Below are positions 53,425-62,104 of a stretch of 64,000 nt of DNA, one piece after another. Source of the stretch: Hyphococcus flavus. Lineage in GTDB: Bacteria > Pseudomonadota > Alphaproteobacteria > Caulobacterales > Parvularculaceae. The stretch is taken from the NCBI RefSeq assembly GCF_028748065.1, contig NZ_CP118166.1, positions 263,501 through 327,500 on the forward strand, written 5' to 3'. Under the pieces are notes generated by a model. The model was not told the origin of the DNA. It did not search any database and was given only the letters and a program-made list of their open reading frames with translations. The position numbers and the translations under genes are program-made. Each line of letters starts with the position of its first letter. The first letter of the stretch is position 1.

Positions 53425-54738
53425 TCAATACCCGCCCATTGGCTCGGAGATCTTTTCATCTTTCGCACCAGGGCGATCATCCTGCGTTCGGCGAAGGGCG
53501 TTTGCGAGGGCTTTGCGATAGGACTGCAGGCGATGAGGAAATGGATTGTCCCATTTGATTGTAACTGGTGTCCGCGCTGCAATATCAGGTTCCTCGCCTC
53601 GAGGAATAGACACCATCTTGCCAAAATGATTGCCTTCAACACAATTTATAGACGGTCCTCCTGGGCGCCAAAGATTGGGTACAGGATCGCCTTCCTTGAT
53701 GATTGAGTACGTAAGATCAGTTAAACCGTGAACCGTGTAGACATCTATAGGATTGACGGCGCCGCCACTGACCCGATTGCAGCCTTCATCCCGTGGATAA
53801 AGTGCAAGGGGCGGCGAATAAAGATAGGCCGCTCTAACACGAAACGGCCAATTGCGTTCCGGCGCCGCGACAGCCCAGCCGCCTGCAGGCTCTCGGATCC
53901 ACGTCATGCCGTTGAATGCGCCAAGCGCGCTTTGCGCAACGCCCGCGCCAAGACTATGTCCGGCGACAACGAGTTCAATTGGATCAGAACGTGTTGGATC
54001 GGCAACATCATATGTGCAGATAAAGCCGGCGAGCGAAACTGTCTTCCGGTCCGGAGCCCTATCCGATTTGGCTGACTGACTGCATTCTTCCTCAAGCTCC
54101 GCAAGCGATTTTGCCTGTAAGAAAAAACCGTCGTTTATCAAAATTGCGATACCTTCGCGAAAACCGCCGTGCCCGCGAGGAATATATGGTTGTCCTGCGA
54201 CCGGCTGATCTTCGGCGGCGCCAGCTTTCAGGCTTTGCAGAAGGTCACCAGGCCCCGCCGCCGCATCTATCCCGGGAAAATACACTATAATGCGATGAGA
54301 ACTGGGCTTTGAAAGAAGATAAACGCTCGGAAACGTAGTTAACGATGATAATCGGGGACGAAGATAAGCGGCATTATAGGAAAGCGCGCCGAAATCGCTT
54401 AGCGCAGCCTGGATTTTCTCTTCCTCCTCGCCTTCCATGGAATCGCAATAAGCAATCTCGCCAATCACGGCTGAGACAGTCATTTCTGCAAAAATTTTTT
54501 CGATTGCATTATCTGGATCGCGTCTGGTCTGCTCAACGACAGCCAAAGCATCGCGGCCCGCGAGCAAGATTTCGTTATCGACGCAATTAGCACTTCGACT
54601 TTCCTGAATGCGGACGGCGTCAAGCGGAGGCGCCCAATAGTGTTGATCCGTCGCGCACGCCGAAACCAGAATCCCGAGCAAGGCAAACACCGCCGCTCTT
54701 ACCATCGACGCGCAACCACTCACTTTAAACATTTGCAT
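53425..54738 (-). CDS. Lipase-like alpha/beta hydrolase lipoprotein in efflux operon
   Basis: 437 residues. The N-terminus is a lipoprotein signal (AVFALLGILVSACATD, lipobox Cys). The class 3 lipase-like nucleophile elbow is VVAGHSLGAGVAQSA, preceded by HRIIVYFPGIDA and followed by candidate acid and His positions (DVYTVHGLTDLTY). It overlaps the RND pump stop by 14 bases and ends just before the TolC gene, so it belongs to the operon. Such a gene is unusual in an RND efflux operon; it might process an exported or envelope lipid. Confidence 0.78.
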   Translation of the reverse strand: MQMFKVSGCASMVRAAVFALLGILVSACATDQHYWAPPLDAVRIQESRSANCVDNEILLAGRDALAVVEQTRRDPDNAIEKIFAEMTVSAVIGEIAYCDSMEGEEEEKIQAALSDFGALSYNAAYLRPRLSSLTTFPSVYLLSKPSSHRIIVYFPGIDAAAGPGDLLQSLKAGAAEDQPVAGQPYIPRGHGGFREGIAILINDGFFLQAKSLAELEEECSQSAKSDRAPDRKTVSLAGFICTYDVADPTRSDPIELVVAGHSLGAGVAQSALGAFNGMTWIREPAGGWAVAAPERNWPFRVRAAYLYSPPLALYPRDEGCNRVSGGAVNPIDVYTVHGLTDLTYSIIKEGDPVPNLWRPGGPSINCVEGNHFGKMVSIPRGEEPDIAARTPVTIKWDNPFPHRLQSYRKALANALRRTQDDRPGAKDEKISEPMGGY

Positions 54739-57700
54739 GCTCTCGTGCCCCTCGTCTGCGATAGAACTTAGTAACTACCTGCGAAATAAGTTGCTTGACG
54801 TCGCCCGGGACCATGTAAGCCGCCGGCACCACGAGTAGCGTGAGAATTGTCGACGATGAGAGCCCGCCGATGATCAGATAACCGAGTGCGTTTCTCCATT
54901 CCGCGCCGTCGGATCCTGAAAGCGCAACCGGGATCATGCCGAATATGGCGGCGAACGCCGTCATCAGCACCGGCCGCAATCGCTCCGGGCAGGCCTTGAG
55001 GATCGCCTCGCGCGCCGGCGCGCCTTCCTCGCGTAGCTGGTTTGCGCGATCTACGAGCAGAATGCCGTTTTTCATGACGATCCCCATCAGCGCGATGAGG
55101 CCGATCTGCGCGAACAGCGACATTTCCTGCCCGCCAAAATAAAGCATGGCGAAAGCGCCGGAGAACGACAGCGGCGCCGTCAGCATGATGACGACCGGCT
55201 GCACAAAGGAGTTAAACTGACTAGCGAGTACGATATAGAGCGCGACCATCGCCAATCCGAAGGCGAAAATGATCGCTGAAATCGACTCATTCATCCGCCG
55301 CACAGATCCCTCATAGCTAATCTGCATGGTCGCAGGCGGCGGGTATTCCGCGATGATCATCTCAAGCGCTTCCGTTGCCGTCCCAAGCGCAACGTTTGAG
55401 GCGGTGTTGGCGAGGATCGAGATTTTGCGCGCCCGGTCCTGACGGTCGATTTGCGACGGCCCGCTGGCGAAGCGCATGGTCGCGACACTGGCGAGATCGA
55501 TCAACTGACCAGACTCGCTTCTTATCTGGATGAGCTGCAACTGGTCCCGATTCTGCCGCTGGGACTCCTCAAGGCGTACGCGCACGTCATAACGCCTGCC
55601 GCCTTCTTCATAAGTGCCGGCGTCAACGCCGCCGATCACCGTGCGCGCCGTCGTGGCCAAGTTGCGTGCGGAAACGCCGAGATCGCCCGCGCGCGTGCGG
55701 TTGAAATCGATCAGCAGTTCCGGCCGGCCCTCTTCGAAACTCGAACGCAAATCTGAGTAAAGGTTTGTCTCTCGCATTCTCGCCATGATGGCTTTGACAT
55801 ATGCGTCGATTTCCGGGATCGAGTCGCCGCGAATGACGAGTTCGATATCGCCGGTGGAAACCCCGCCGCCGGAAATCCACGGCACTTCGGCCACGGTGAT
55901 TTCGCTCGCCTCGGGAACGGCCTCGCGAAGCGCACGCCGCGCTTCATCCATGACCTCGAACTGACCGATCCGCCGCTCTTGTTTCGGTGTAATCGACGCA
56001 TAGAGGTCGATGACATTCGCTTTTCCCTGGCTACCCGCCCCGGCGGTCAGAAAAATGTTCTTCACATGCTCAACGCCGCGCAACGCTTCATTCGTCGCTG
56101 CAATCGCTTTTTTCGATTCAGCGATTCCCGATCCAAGCGGCAATTCGATCGCCCCCAGAAATTCGCTGCGGTCGGCTTTTGAGGTGAAACCGCTCGGTAC
56201 GCGCGAGGCGAAAAAACCGCCGATAAAAAGCGAGCCGATCGCGGCGGCCAGCGCAAGATAGCGCCAGCGGACGACAACGCCGACGATAGCGCTGTATGCG
56301 CGGTCCAGGCGCCGATGAAACTTTTCGATCGGGCGCAGAAGGGCCGGATGCGATTCCGGCTTCAGGAAGCGCGACGCCAGCATAGGCGTCAATGTCAGCG
56401 CTACGAGCAAGGACACAGAGACGGCGAAGACGATCGCAAGGCCGTATTGAAGGAAAAATCGCCCGACTATGCCTTCCATGAAAGCGATCGGCACGAAGAC
56501 GGCGAGCGTTGCAAAGGTGCCGGCGAGCACCGCGAGCGCAACGCGCGCAGTTCCCTGCCGCGCCGCCTTTTCCGGCTCGATCCCGGCGTCAATATCGCGT
56601 TGCACGCTCTCAACGACAACGATGGCGTCATCGACAAGCAAGCCTATGGTCACCGTCAGCGCCAGCAATGTCAGCATGTTGATGGTGAAATCGAAGACCT
56701 CAAACGCAAAAAACGCCGAGATCAGGGATGTCGGAATGGCGATGGCGACCATCAGCGTGGCGCGCCAGCTTAAGAGAAAGAAAAAGGTGACGATGACGAC
56801 GAGAACGATCGCAATCTCGAGTTCGTGGGTGACATCCTCAACCGACGATTCAATGAACCGGCTCACGTCGCGAGCGACGACGAGCTCATATCCGTCGGGC
56901 GCGACTGCCTGCAGTCGCTCCACCTCAGTATGTACGGCTTCGGCGACTTCGAGCGTATTGCGGCCCGACTGGCGGCGAACTTCTAGCGAAACGCCGGGCC
57001 TTCCATTGAATTGCGCATAGCTGCGTTCGTCCTCCAGCCCGTCCTCGACCCGCGCCACATCGCCGATCCGCGTAGGCGCGCCGCTCTCGCGATAAGCGAC
57101 CACGAGATCGGCGAACTCCTGCGGAGTCTTCGCCTCCGACACCGTCTTGGCCCCGAATTCGCGCGCGCCGCCGCCGATCTCAAGGCGCCCGCCGGGCACT
57201 TCTGCGTGCTCAGATCTGACCGCACGGACAACGTCGTCGGCCGTCACGCCAAATGCGCGCATCTTGTCTGCGTTCAGCCAGATGCGGATTTCGCGGAGAC
57301 GACCGCCGACGATCGTGACGGACCCGACGCCCGGCAGGCGCTGCACCGCTTCCTTGACGACTTCATCCGCATAGGTCGTGATTTCGCCGATTGACGCGTC
57401 TGCGGCGATCATGATGGACATGATCGGCGCGGCGTCAGGATCGACTTTCTCAATGACCGGCGGATCGATGTCTTCGGGCAAGTCGCGGCGAGCGATATTG
57501 ACCTTATCGCGCACGTCCTGCGCCTTCACATCGACATTTTCTTCGAGTTCGAACTCGATAAAAACCTGCGAGAGGCCATCCGCACTTGTCGAACGCAGTT
57601 GCTTGATCCCGGAAATCGTATTGACGCTTTCCTCGATCACGTCGGAAACTTCCGTTTCCATCGTGTCGGGACTCGCGCCCTCAAGCGTGGTCGTCACCGC

Positions 57701-57835
57701 GACATACGGAAACTCGACATCCGGAAAGAGATCAACGCCAAGCCGGCCCATCGAAATCCAGCCGAGCACGACCAATGCGCCGATCATCATCACGGCGAGA
57801 ACCGGGCGCTTGATGGATAGATCGACGAGCCACAT
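54725..57835 (-). CDS. RND efflux pump inner membrane protein
   Basis: 1,036 residues from the ATG at 57835 (a GTG at 57838 is also possible). Twelve membrane helices and two large periplasmic loops, typical of AcrB/MdtB-type pumps. Helix 4 has the proton-relay pair in TIGLLVDDAIVVVESV; periplasmic segments include GVDLFPDVEFPYVAVTTTLEGASP and QRLPGVGSVTIVGG. It exports drugs or envelope compounds using the proton gradient. The start shares a base with the adaptor stop (TGATG). Confidence 0.95.
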   Translation of the reverse strand: MWLVDLSIKRPVLAVMMIGALVVLGWISMGRLGVDLFPDVEFPYVAVTTTLEGASPDTMETEVSDVIEESVNTISGIKQLRSTSADGLSQVFIEFELEENVDVKAQDVRDKVNIARRDLPEDIDPPVIEKVDPDAAPIMSIMIAADASIGEITTYADEVVKEAVQRLPGVGSVTIVGGRLREIRIWLNADKMRAFGVTADDVVRAVRSEHAEVPGGRLEIGGGAREFGAKTVSEAKTPQEFADLVVAYRESGAPTRIGDVARVEDGLEDERSYAQFNGRPGVSLEVRRQSGRNTLEVAEAVHTEVERLQAVAPDGYELVVARDVSRFIESSVEDVTHELEIAIVLVVIVTFFFLLSWRATLMVAIAIPTSLISAFFAFEVFDFTINMLTLLALTVTIGLLVDDAIVVVESVQRDIDAGIEPEKAARQGTARVALAVLAGTFATLAVFVPIAFMEGIVGRFFLQYGLAIVFAVSVSLLVALTLTPMLASRFLKPESHPALLRPIEKFHRRLDRAYSAIVGVVVRWRYLALAAAIGSLFIGGFFASRVPSGFTSKADRSEFLGAIELPLGSGIAESKKAIAATNEALRGVEHVKNIFLTAGAGSQGKANVIDLYASITPKQERRIGQFEVMDEARRALREAVPEASEITVAEVPWISGGGVSTGDIELVIRGDSIPEIDAYVKAIMARMRETNLYSDLRSSFEEGRPELLIDFNRTRAGDLGVSARNLATTARTVIGGVDAGTYEEGGRRYDVRVRLEESQRQNRDQLQLIQIRSESGQLIDLASVATMRFASGPSQIDRQDRARKISILANTASNVALGTATEALEMIIAEYPPPATMQISYEGSVRRMNESISAIIFAFGLAMVALYIVLASQFNSFVQPVVIMLTAPLSFSGAFAMLYFGGQEMSLFAQIGLIALMGIVMKNGILLVDRANQLREEGAPAREAILKACPERLRPVLMTAFAAIFGMIPVALSGSDGAEWRNALGYLIIGGLSSSTILTLLVVPAAYMVPGDVKQLISQVVTKFYRRRGAREHANV

Positions 57836-58974
57836 CACACGGACTCGGGCGCAACGGGATCGCCGGCGGCGACGGGCTCGCCGTTCGGGACGATGACGTC
57901 ATCGTCCGCGTCGAGGCCCTCGAGCACGGCGAATGTTCCGTCGGGACGCTCCTTCGCGACGACGCGCCGCATTTCAGCGCGGCCATCCAGCGAAACCAGA
58001 ACATAAGCGCCCGACTGGTCCTGAAAAACCGCTTTTGCCGGGACTGACAATACCGGCTTTTCATCGGTGAATATTTCAGCGCGGGCGAACTGGCCTGACT
58101 TCAGCGCGTAATCCGAGTTGTCGATCGGCAGGCGCAACTCAACCGTACGGGCACCGACATCGAGCATATCATTCAATACTAAAACGTATGATTCCCGCGG
58201 CTCCGGTTGCGACTCAACGTAGACGAACGCTTTTTGTTCAAGCTTCAGCGAACTCAAATATTGTTCGGGTGCATAAACGACCGCGACGACAATGTGGTTT
58301 TCCTGAATTTGCAGAACCGAGCTTTCAACGCCTCCGCGGAAGACATTCGACAGATATACGCCTTCATCGTTGAAGCGCCGCGTGATGACGCCGTCGTAGG
58401 GCGCCCTGACAGTGGTGTCCTCAAGGTCCTTGCGTGCGGTTTTAAGCTCGGCTTCGCGTTTTTCCGCTTCCGCCGCAGCGACATCCAACGCCGTCCTGGC
58501 GTCGTCGAGGCGTGATTGAGAAGAATAGCCTTCTTCTTTTAGCTTTCGAACCCTGTCGAAAGCTTGACGGGCGTTGCGCAGGTTCGCTTTCGCAAGCGCC
58601 AGATTCGCCTGCGCTTCATCGACTTCTCTTTCATAACGCGACTGCCGCGTCTGAAAGAGCGGATCGCCTTTTGCGACCCGCTCGCCCACATTGACAAAGA
58701 TCGTTTCGACAACACCCTCGACAAGGGGACCGATATTGCTGGTCTGTTTCGAACCGATCGATCCTGTCGCGACGACCGTTTCACGCATCGTCGCAGATTT
58801 CGGCTTGACGATTTTTACGGACTTGGCAAGCGCCGGATTTGCCGTTGACGAACTTTGCGCCGACTCAGCGGGTTCCCCGCCGCCGGAACCGCAACCGGAA
58901 ACCGTTAGGAATGCGGCGATGAGCGCCGCCGCGCCGATATTCCAACCAGACTGGAATCGAAGATACGCACGCAT
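57835..58974 (-). CDS. RND periplasmic adaptor (membrane fusion protein)
   Basis: 379 residues. Lipoprotein signal (AALIAAFLTVSGCGSGGG), then the MFP order: a lipoyl-like half (GSIGSKQTSNIGPLVEGVVETIFVNVGERVAKGDPLF), a helical hairpin (QANLALAKANLRNARQAFDRV), the second lipoyl half (VRAPYDGVITRRFNDEGVYL) and beta-barrel and membrane-proximal domains. First gene of the efflux operon, divergent from marR. Confidence 0.94.
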   Translation of the reverse strand: MRAYLRFQSGWNIGAAALIAAFLTVSGCGSGGGEPAESAQSSSTANPALAKSVKIVKPKSATMRETVVATGSIGSKQTSNIGPLVEGVVETIFVNVGERVAKGDPLFQTRQSRYEREVDEAQANLALAKANLRNARQAFDRVRKLKEEGYSSQSRLDDARTALDVAAAEAEKREAELKTARKDLEDTTVRAPYDGVITRRFNDEGVYLSNVFRGGVESSVLQIQENHIVVAVVYAPEQYLSSLKLEQKAFVYVESQPEPRESYVLVLNDMLDVGARTVELRLPIDNSDYALKSGQFARAEIFTDEKPVLSVPAKAVFQDQSGAYVLVSLDGRAEMRRVVAKERPDGTFAVLEGLDADDDVIVPNGEPVAAGDPVAPESV

Positions 58975-59010
58975 TGTCGGGCCCTACGCTTGGCTGACTG
59001 ACATTCTTGC

Positions 59011-59037
59011 TATACTAACATTTAATAACTTAGTATA
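59011..59037. promoter_or_regulatory. MarR-type operator between efflux operon and marR
   Basis: A perfect inverted repeat with 8-bp arms TATACTAA and TTAGTATA and an 11-base AT-rich spacer, 45 bases before the marR start and 36 before the adaptor start. Position and symmetry fit a MarR dimer site repressing both directions. Confidence 0.65.
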
Positions 59038-59082
59038 TATTAAACGTGGCAAGCACAACTGGCGCCTAACGGATCGCAGGAG

Positions 59083-59604
59083 ATGAACGGGCGAGACAAT
59101 CGGATAGACCTCAATCCAGGTTACCTGGTTAACGATGTGGCGCGCCTCTTACGGCGCGAATTTGACCGCCGGGTCAAACACATAGGCCTCACCCGCGCGC
59201 AATGGTTCGTGCTTGCGCATCTCTACCGAAATGACGGGCGAACACAGCGCGCCCTCGCGGACGAACTTGACATGGAGCCGGCGCCGCTTGGCCGGCTGAT
59301 AGACCGCCTTGAGGAAAGCGGATGGGTTCGCCGAGCGCCCGCGCCGGGCGACCGTCGGGCAAACCTCGTCCATCTTACAGACAAGCTTCTGCCTTTGATT
59401 GAGGACCTGCGGGCTGCGGCGGACAATCTATATAAAGACGCCTTCAAGGGACTTCCCGCCAAGCGCGTTGAAGAATTCATCGAGGCGCTGACGATTGCAA
59501 AATCCAACCTGATCGACCTCGGTTCCGAACCGGTTGGGCGCGCTTTCAGCGGCGTTGACGACTTGCATCGCGTTCAACGCAAAGCCGCCAAGAAAGATGC
59601 ATAG
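59083..59604 (+). CDS. MarR-family transcriptional regulator
   Basis: 173 residues, AGGAG before the ATG. Winged helix: LTRAQWFVLAHLYRNDGRTQRALADELDMEPAPLGRLIDRLEESGWVRRAPAPGDRRANLVHLTD, a clean MarR match. It is divergent from the RND operon and probably represses it and itself until a ligand binds. Two thioesterase genes follow at 2 bases, so they may share its control. Confidence 0.93.
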   Translation: MNGRDNRIDLNPGYLVNDVARLLRREFDRRVKHIGLTRAQWFVLAHLYRNDGRTQRALADELDMEPAPLGRLIDRLEESGWVRRAPAPGDRRANLVHLTDKLLPLIEDLRAAADNLYKDAFKGLPAKRVEEFIEALTIAKSNLIDLGSEPVGRAFSGVDDLHRVQRKAAKKDA

Positions 59605-59606
59605 CG

Positions 59607-60110
59607 ATGGATTTCCAGCAGCATGAAACATCGCCGAAGAATACCGACGGCATGCCGCCGTGGGCGGAAGTGATGAGGTCTTTCTTCTCTGAGACTCATC
59701 AATTATTCGCGGCATTGCAGATGGAGGCGAACAAGGTCGCCGAAGACGAGGTCTGCGTCTTTTCGACGGTTCCGGATTTTTTCTCATACAAGGATGATGA
59801 CGGCAGTGCGCATCCAGGCGCTTACACTATCATCCTTGATACGGTTTTCGGCTTTGCCGTTTTCGCCAGAATTCAGAAGCCCAAAGCCATCGCCACAATC
59901 AATTTGAAGACTGAGTATCTTAGCCCAATAGAGATTGGCGCTAAAGTCATTTGCAGCGCAGAATGTCACGCCGTCAGCGGCAATATCGCCAGAACGCGCG
60001 GAGAGATATTCGATTACGACGGAAGGCCGCTTGCGAGCGCAACAGGCGCTTTCATGATCGCCAGTGGCGGGCCCGATTTCACTGGTCTTGGCGAGACACC
60101 ACGGTCATGA
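59607..60110 (+). CDS. PaaI-type hotdog thioesterase
   Basis: 167 residues with a hotdog fold: GAYTIILDTVFGFAVFARIQKPKAIATINLKTEYLSPIEIGAKVICSAECHAVSGNIARTRGEIFDYDGRPLASATGAFMI. PaaI-like enzymes hydrolyse acyl-CoA, often aromatic acyl-CoA. The usual HGG motif is replaced by a HPGAY segment. It starts 2 bases after marR and overlaps the next gene (ATGA). Substrate unknown. Confidence 0.85.
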   Translation: MDFQQHETSPKNTDGMPPWAEVMRSFFSETHQLFAALQMEANKVAEDEVCVFSTVPDFFSYKDDDGSAHPGAYTIILDTVFGFAVFARIQKPKAIATINLKTEYLSPIEIGAKVICSAECHAVSGNIARTRGEIFDYDGRPLASATGAFMIASGGPDFTGLGETPRS

Positions 60111-60493
60111 CGCAACTTCTGAATTCGCCTCTCGGTAGCTGGCTGCGGTTTGACGTCGAGGAAAACGGCGACGACGCCCTTTATTCAATTACGCCAAACG
60201 ACGCTCATATCGGCAACCCGCTGATCAAAGCGCTTCACGGCGGGATCGTTTCCACATTTCTGGAGCTTGCGGGACTTCATGAGTTGCGCCGCTCTCTCAG
60301 TCCCGACGCGGACGGTGAGGCGATTAATATCAATGTCGATTATCTGAAGTCCGTCGCACTGGCGCCGCTTTTCGCCAAAGCGCGCATTGTGAAAACCGGC
60401 CGGCGGCTCGTTTTCATCGATTGCGTCGCCTGGCAAGACGCTGCCGAAACGCCGGTCGCGAAAGCCGCCTGCAGCTTTGTCATTTCGAGATAG
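60107..60493 (+). CDS. PaaI-type hotdog thioesterase, second copy
   Basis: 128 residues from the ATG at 60107, inside the previous gene's end. Hotdog pattern: HIGNPLIKALHGGIVSTFLELAGLHEL with the canonical HGG, then EAININVDYLKSVALAPLFAKARIVKTGRRLVFIDCVAWQD. It probably pairs with the preceding subunit or acts on a related acyl-CoA. A terminator follows 36 bases later, closing the marR operon. Confidence 0.87.
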   Translation: MTQLLNSPLGSWLRFDVEENGDDALYSITPNDAHIGNPLIKALHGGIVSTFLELAGLHELRRSLSPDADGEAININVDYLKSVALAPLFAKARIVKTGRRLVFIDCVAWQDAAETPVAKAACSFVISR

Positions 60494-60529
60494 CGCGAAG
60501 AAACCTCCCTGTTTTTAGCGCTTCACTTG

Positions 60530-60557
60530 CCTCCCGATGAAAATCGGGAGGTTTTTT
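60530..60557 (+). terminator. Terminator of the marR-thioesterase operon
   Basis: Perfect 9-bp stem CCTCCCGAT/ATCGGGAGG with a GAAA loop and six T residues. Confidence 0.92.
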
Positions 60558-60659
60558 CTAACCTTACTAATTGTTTAACCCAACTTGTCGCTCGCTTTCA
60601 CTCCCACTAACCGGTCCAGCGCACAAGGCAAAAGGCGCGGTTATGCGATTGAAGTTATT

Positions 60660-60914
60660 TTATCCGCATGCTGACACCCTCCAAACGCTCGGCGAGAGCC
60701 CGGTATTGCGTTTGAAGGATCGGGATAATACCGACAGTTCAGCATAAGCGAGGGATGCGGAGATTTCACTCATACTGGCGCTTGAATTCCGTAACATGGT
60801 CTGCGCGAGTTCTACGCGCACGCCATCAAGAAGCTTCCGGAAACTATAATTAGACCTGCTCAGACGGCGCTGAAATGTGCGTGGCGTAAGTGAGAGGTGT
60901 CCCTGCTGAAAACC
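60660..60914 (-). pseudogene. AraC-family regulator remnant (C-terminal DNA-binding part)
   Basis: A minus-strand frame of 84 codons plus TAA that lacks a start: LSLTPRTFQRRLSRSNYSFRKLL, then SMSEISASLAYAELSVLSRSFKR and TGLSPSVWR. This is the typical AraC/OruR-type C-terminus with both helix-turn-helix motifs partly present. Upstream the frame runs into the second insertion element, so the N-terminal domain has been lost. Confidence 0.82.
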
Positions 60915-60964
60915 CGATCGGACGCGAGCTTGCGTAATCTGTTCCCTGCAGCCATGCTCGAAGC

Positions 60965-61984
60965 ATGATGGATTGGCTGAAACTCTTAATTCTACTGATT
61001 TCGGATTTGACGAAACCGCGTTCCGTTCTTGAGGCCGAGATCACAGCGTTACGCCAGCAAGTCATTACACTGAGGCGACGGGCGCCCAGACAACTCACCT
61101 TACGACGGAGCGATCGGCTGATCCTGGCATTTATATATCGTTTCTTCCCAGAGGTCCGGAGCGCAATACATATTGTCCAATCAGAAACGCTTGTGCGTTG
61201 GCATCGCATGGGCTTTCGCGCGTTATGGCGCTGGAAGTCGCGGCCACGCGGCGGAAGACCAAGGGTTTCAAAAGAAATAAGCGACCTTATCCGCGAAATG
61301 AGTCTAGCCAATCCACTCTGGGGCGCGCCGCGAATCCATGGCGAGCTGAAGATGATCGGCATCGATATCGCGCAGTCAACGGTCGCCAAATATATGGTCA
61401 AACGCCGCAGACCGCCTTCTCAAAGCTGGAAGACCTTTATCTGCAATCATACTGACGGAATCGCCGCCTGCGATTTCCTTGTCGTTCCAACAATCGGCTT
61501 CAAACTCCTCTTTGCCTTCATTGTCATGGCGCACGGGAGACGCAAGCTCCTGCACGTTGGCGTTACCGCGCATCCGACGGCCGAATGGACCGCGCAGCAA
61601 CTCAGAGAAGCCTTCCCTTGGGACCAAACGCCTGAATCACTCATTAGAGATAATGACGCCATCTATGGCGCCGTGTTCAAGAATAGACTGAAATCAATGA
61701 GCATTCGGGACGGGCCAACGGCACCGAGGTCTCCCTGGCAAAACGGATATGTGGAGCGACTCATCGGCTCTATTCGGCGCGAATGTCTAGATCACATCAT
61801 CATTCGTGATGAAAGCCATTTGCGCCGGGTACTGAGGGCTTACGCTGAGTATTACAATTCAGCGCGAACGCACCTCGGCTTAGAGAAGAATTCGCCTGTT
61901 CCACGAAAACCCCAAGCCCACGGTCGGCTAGTTTCGCGTCCTCACCTTGGTGGATTACATTACGAATACGCCAGAATCGGATAA
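60965..61984 (+). CDS. DDE transposase with integrase core, second insertion element
   Basis: 339 residues, intact. N-terminal helical part with a helix-turn-helix (LWGAPRIHGELKMIGIDIAQSTVAKYM), then the DDE core: GIAACDFLVVPTIG, SLIRDNDAIYGAVF and NGYVERLIGSIRRECLDH. It belongs to the IS3/IS481-like rve group, made as a single frame. I could not define the terminal inverted repeats. It separates the AraC remnant from the TonB receptor gene. Confidence 0.88.
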   Translation: MMDWLKLLILLISDLTKPRSVLEAEITALRQQVITLRRRAPRQLTLRRSDRLILAFIYRFFPEVRSAIHIVQSETLVRWHRMGFRALWRWKSRPRGGRPRVSKEISDLIREMSLANPLWGAPRIHGELKMIGIDIAQSTVAKYMVKRRRPPSQSWKTFICNHTDGIAACDFLVVPTIGFKLLFAFIVMAHGRRKLLHVGVTAHPTAEWTAQQLREAFPWDQTPESLIRDNDAIYGAVFKNRLKSMSIRDGPTAPRSPWQNGYVERLIGSIRRECLDHIIIRDESHLRRVLRAYAEYYNSARTHLGLEKNSPVPRKPQAHGRLVSRPHLGGLHYEYARIG

Positions 61985-62104
61985 TCGGTAATGACACCGC
62001 GCGAGTCTTATTGTGAGACGTTTACAGGTCGTCTATATTGCCAACCGCATGCTGTTCTTTGCGGATAAATGGGGACCAGAAGGGGAATACCTGAGGGGGA
62101 TCAA

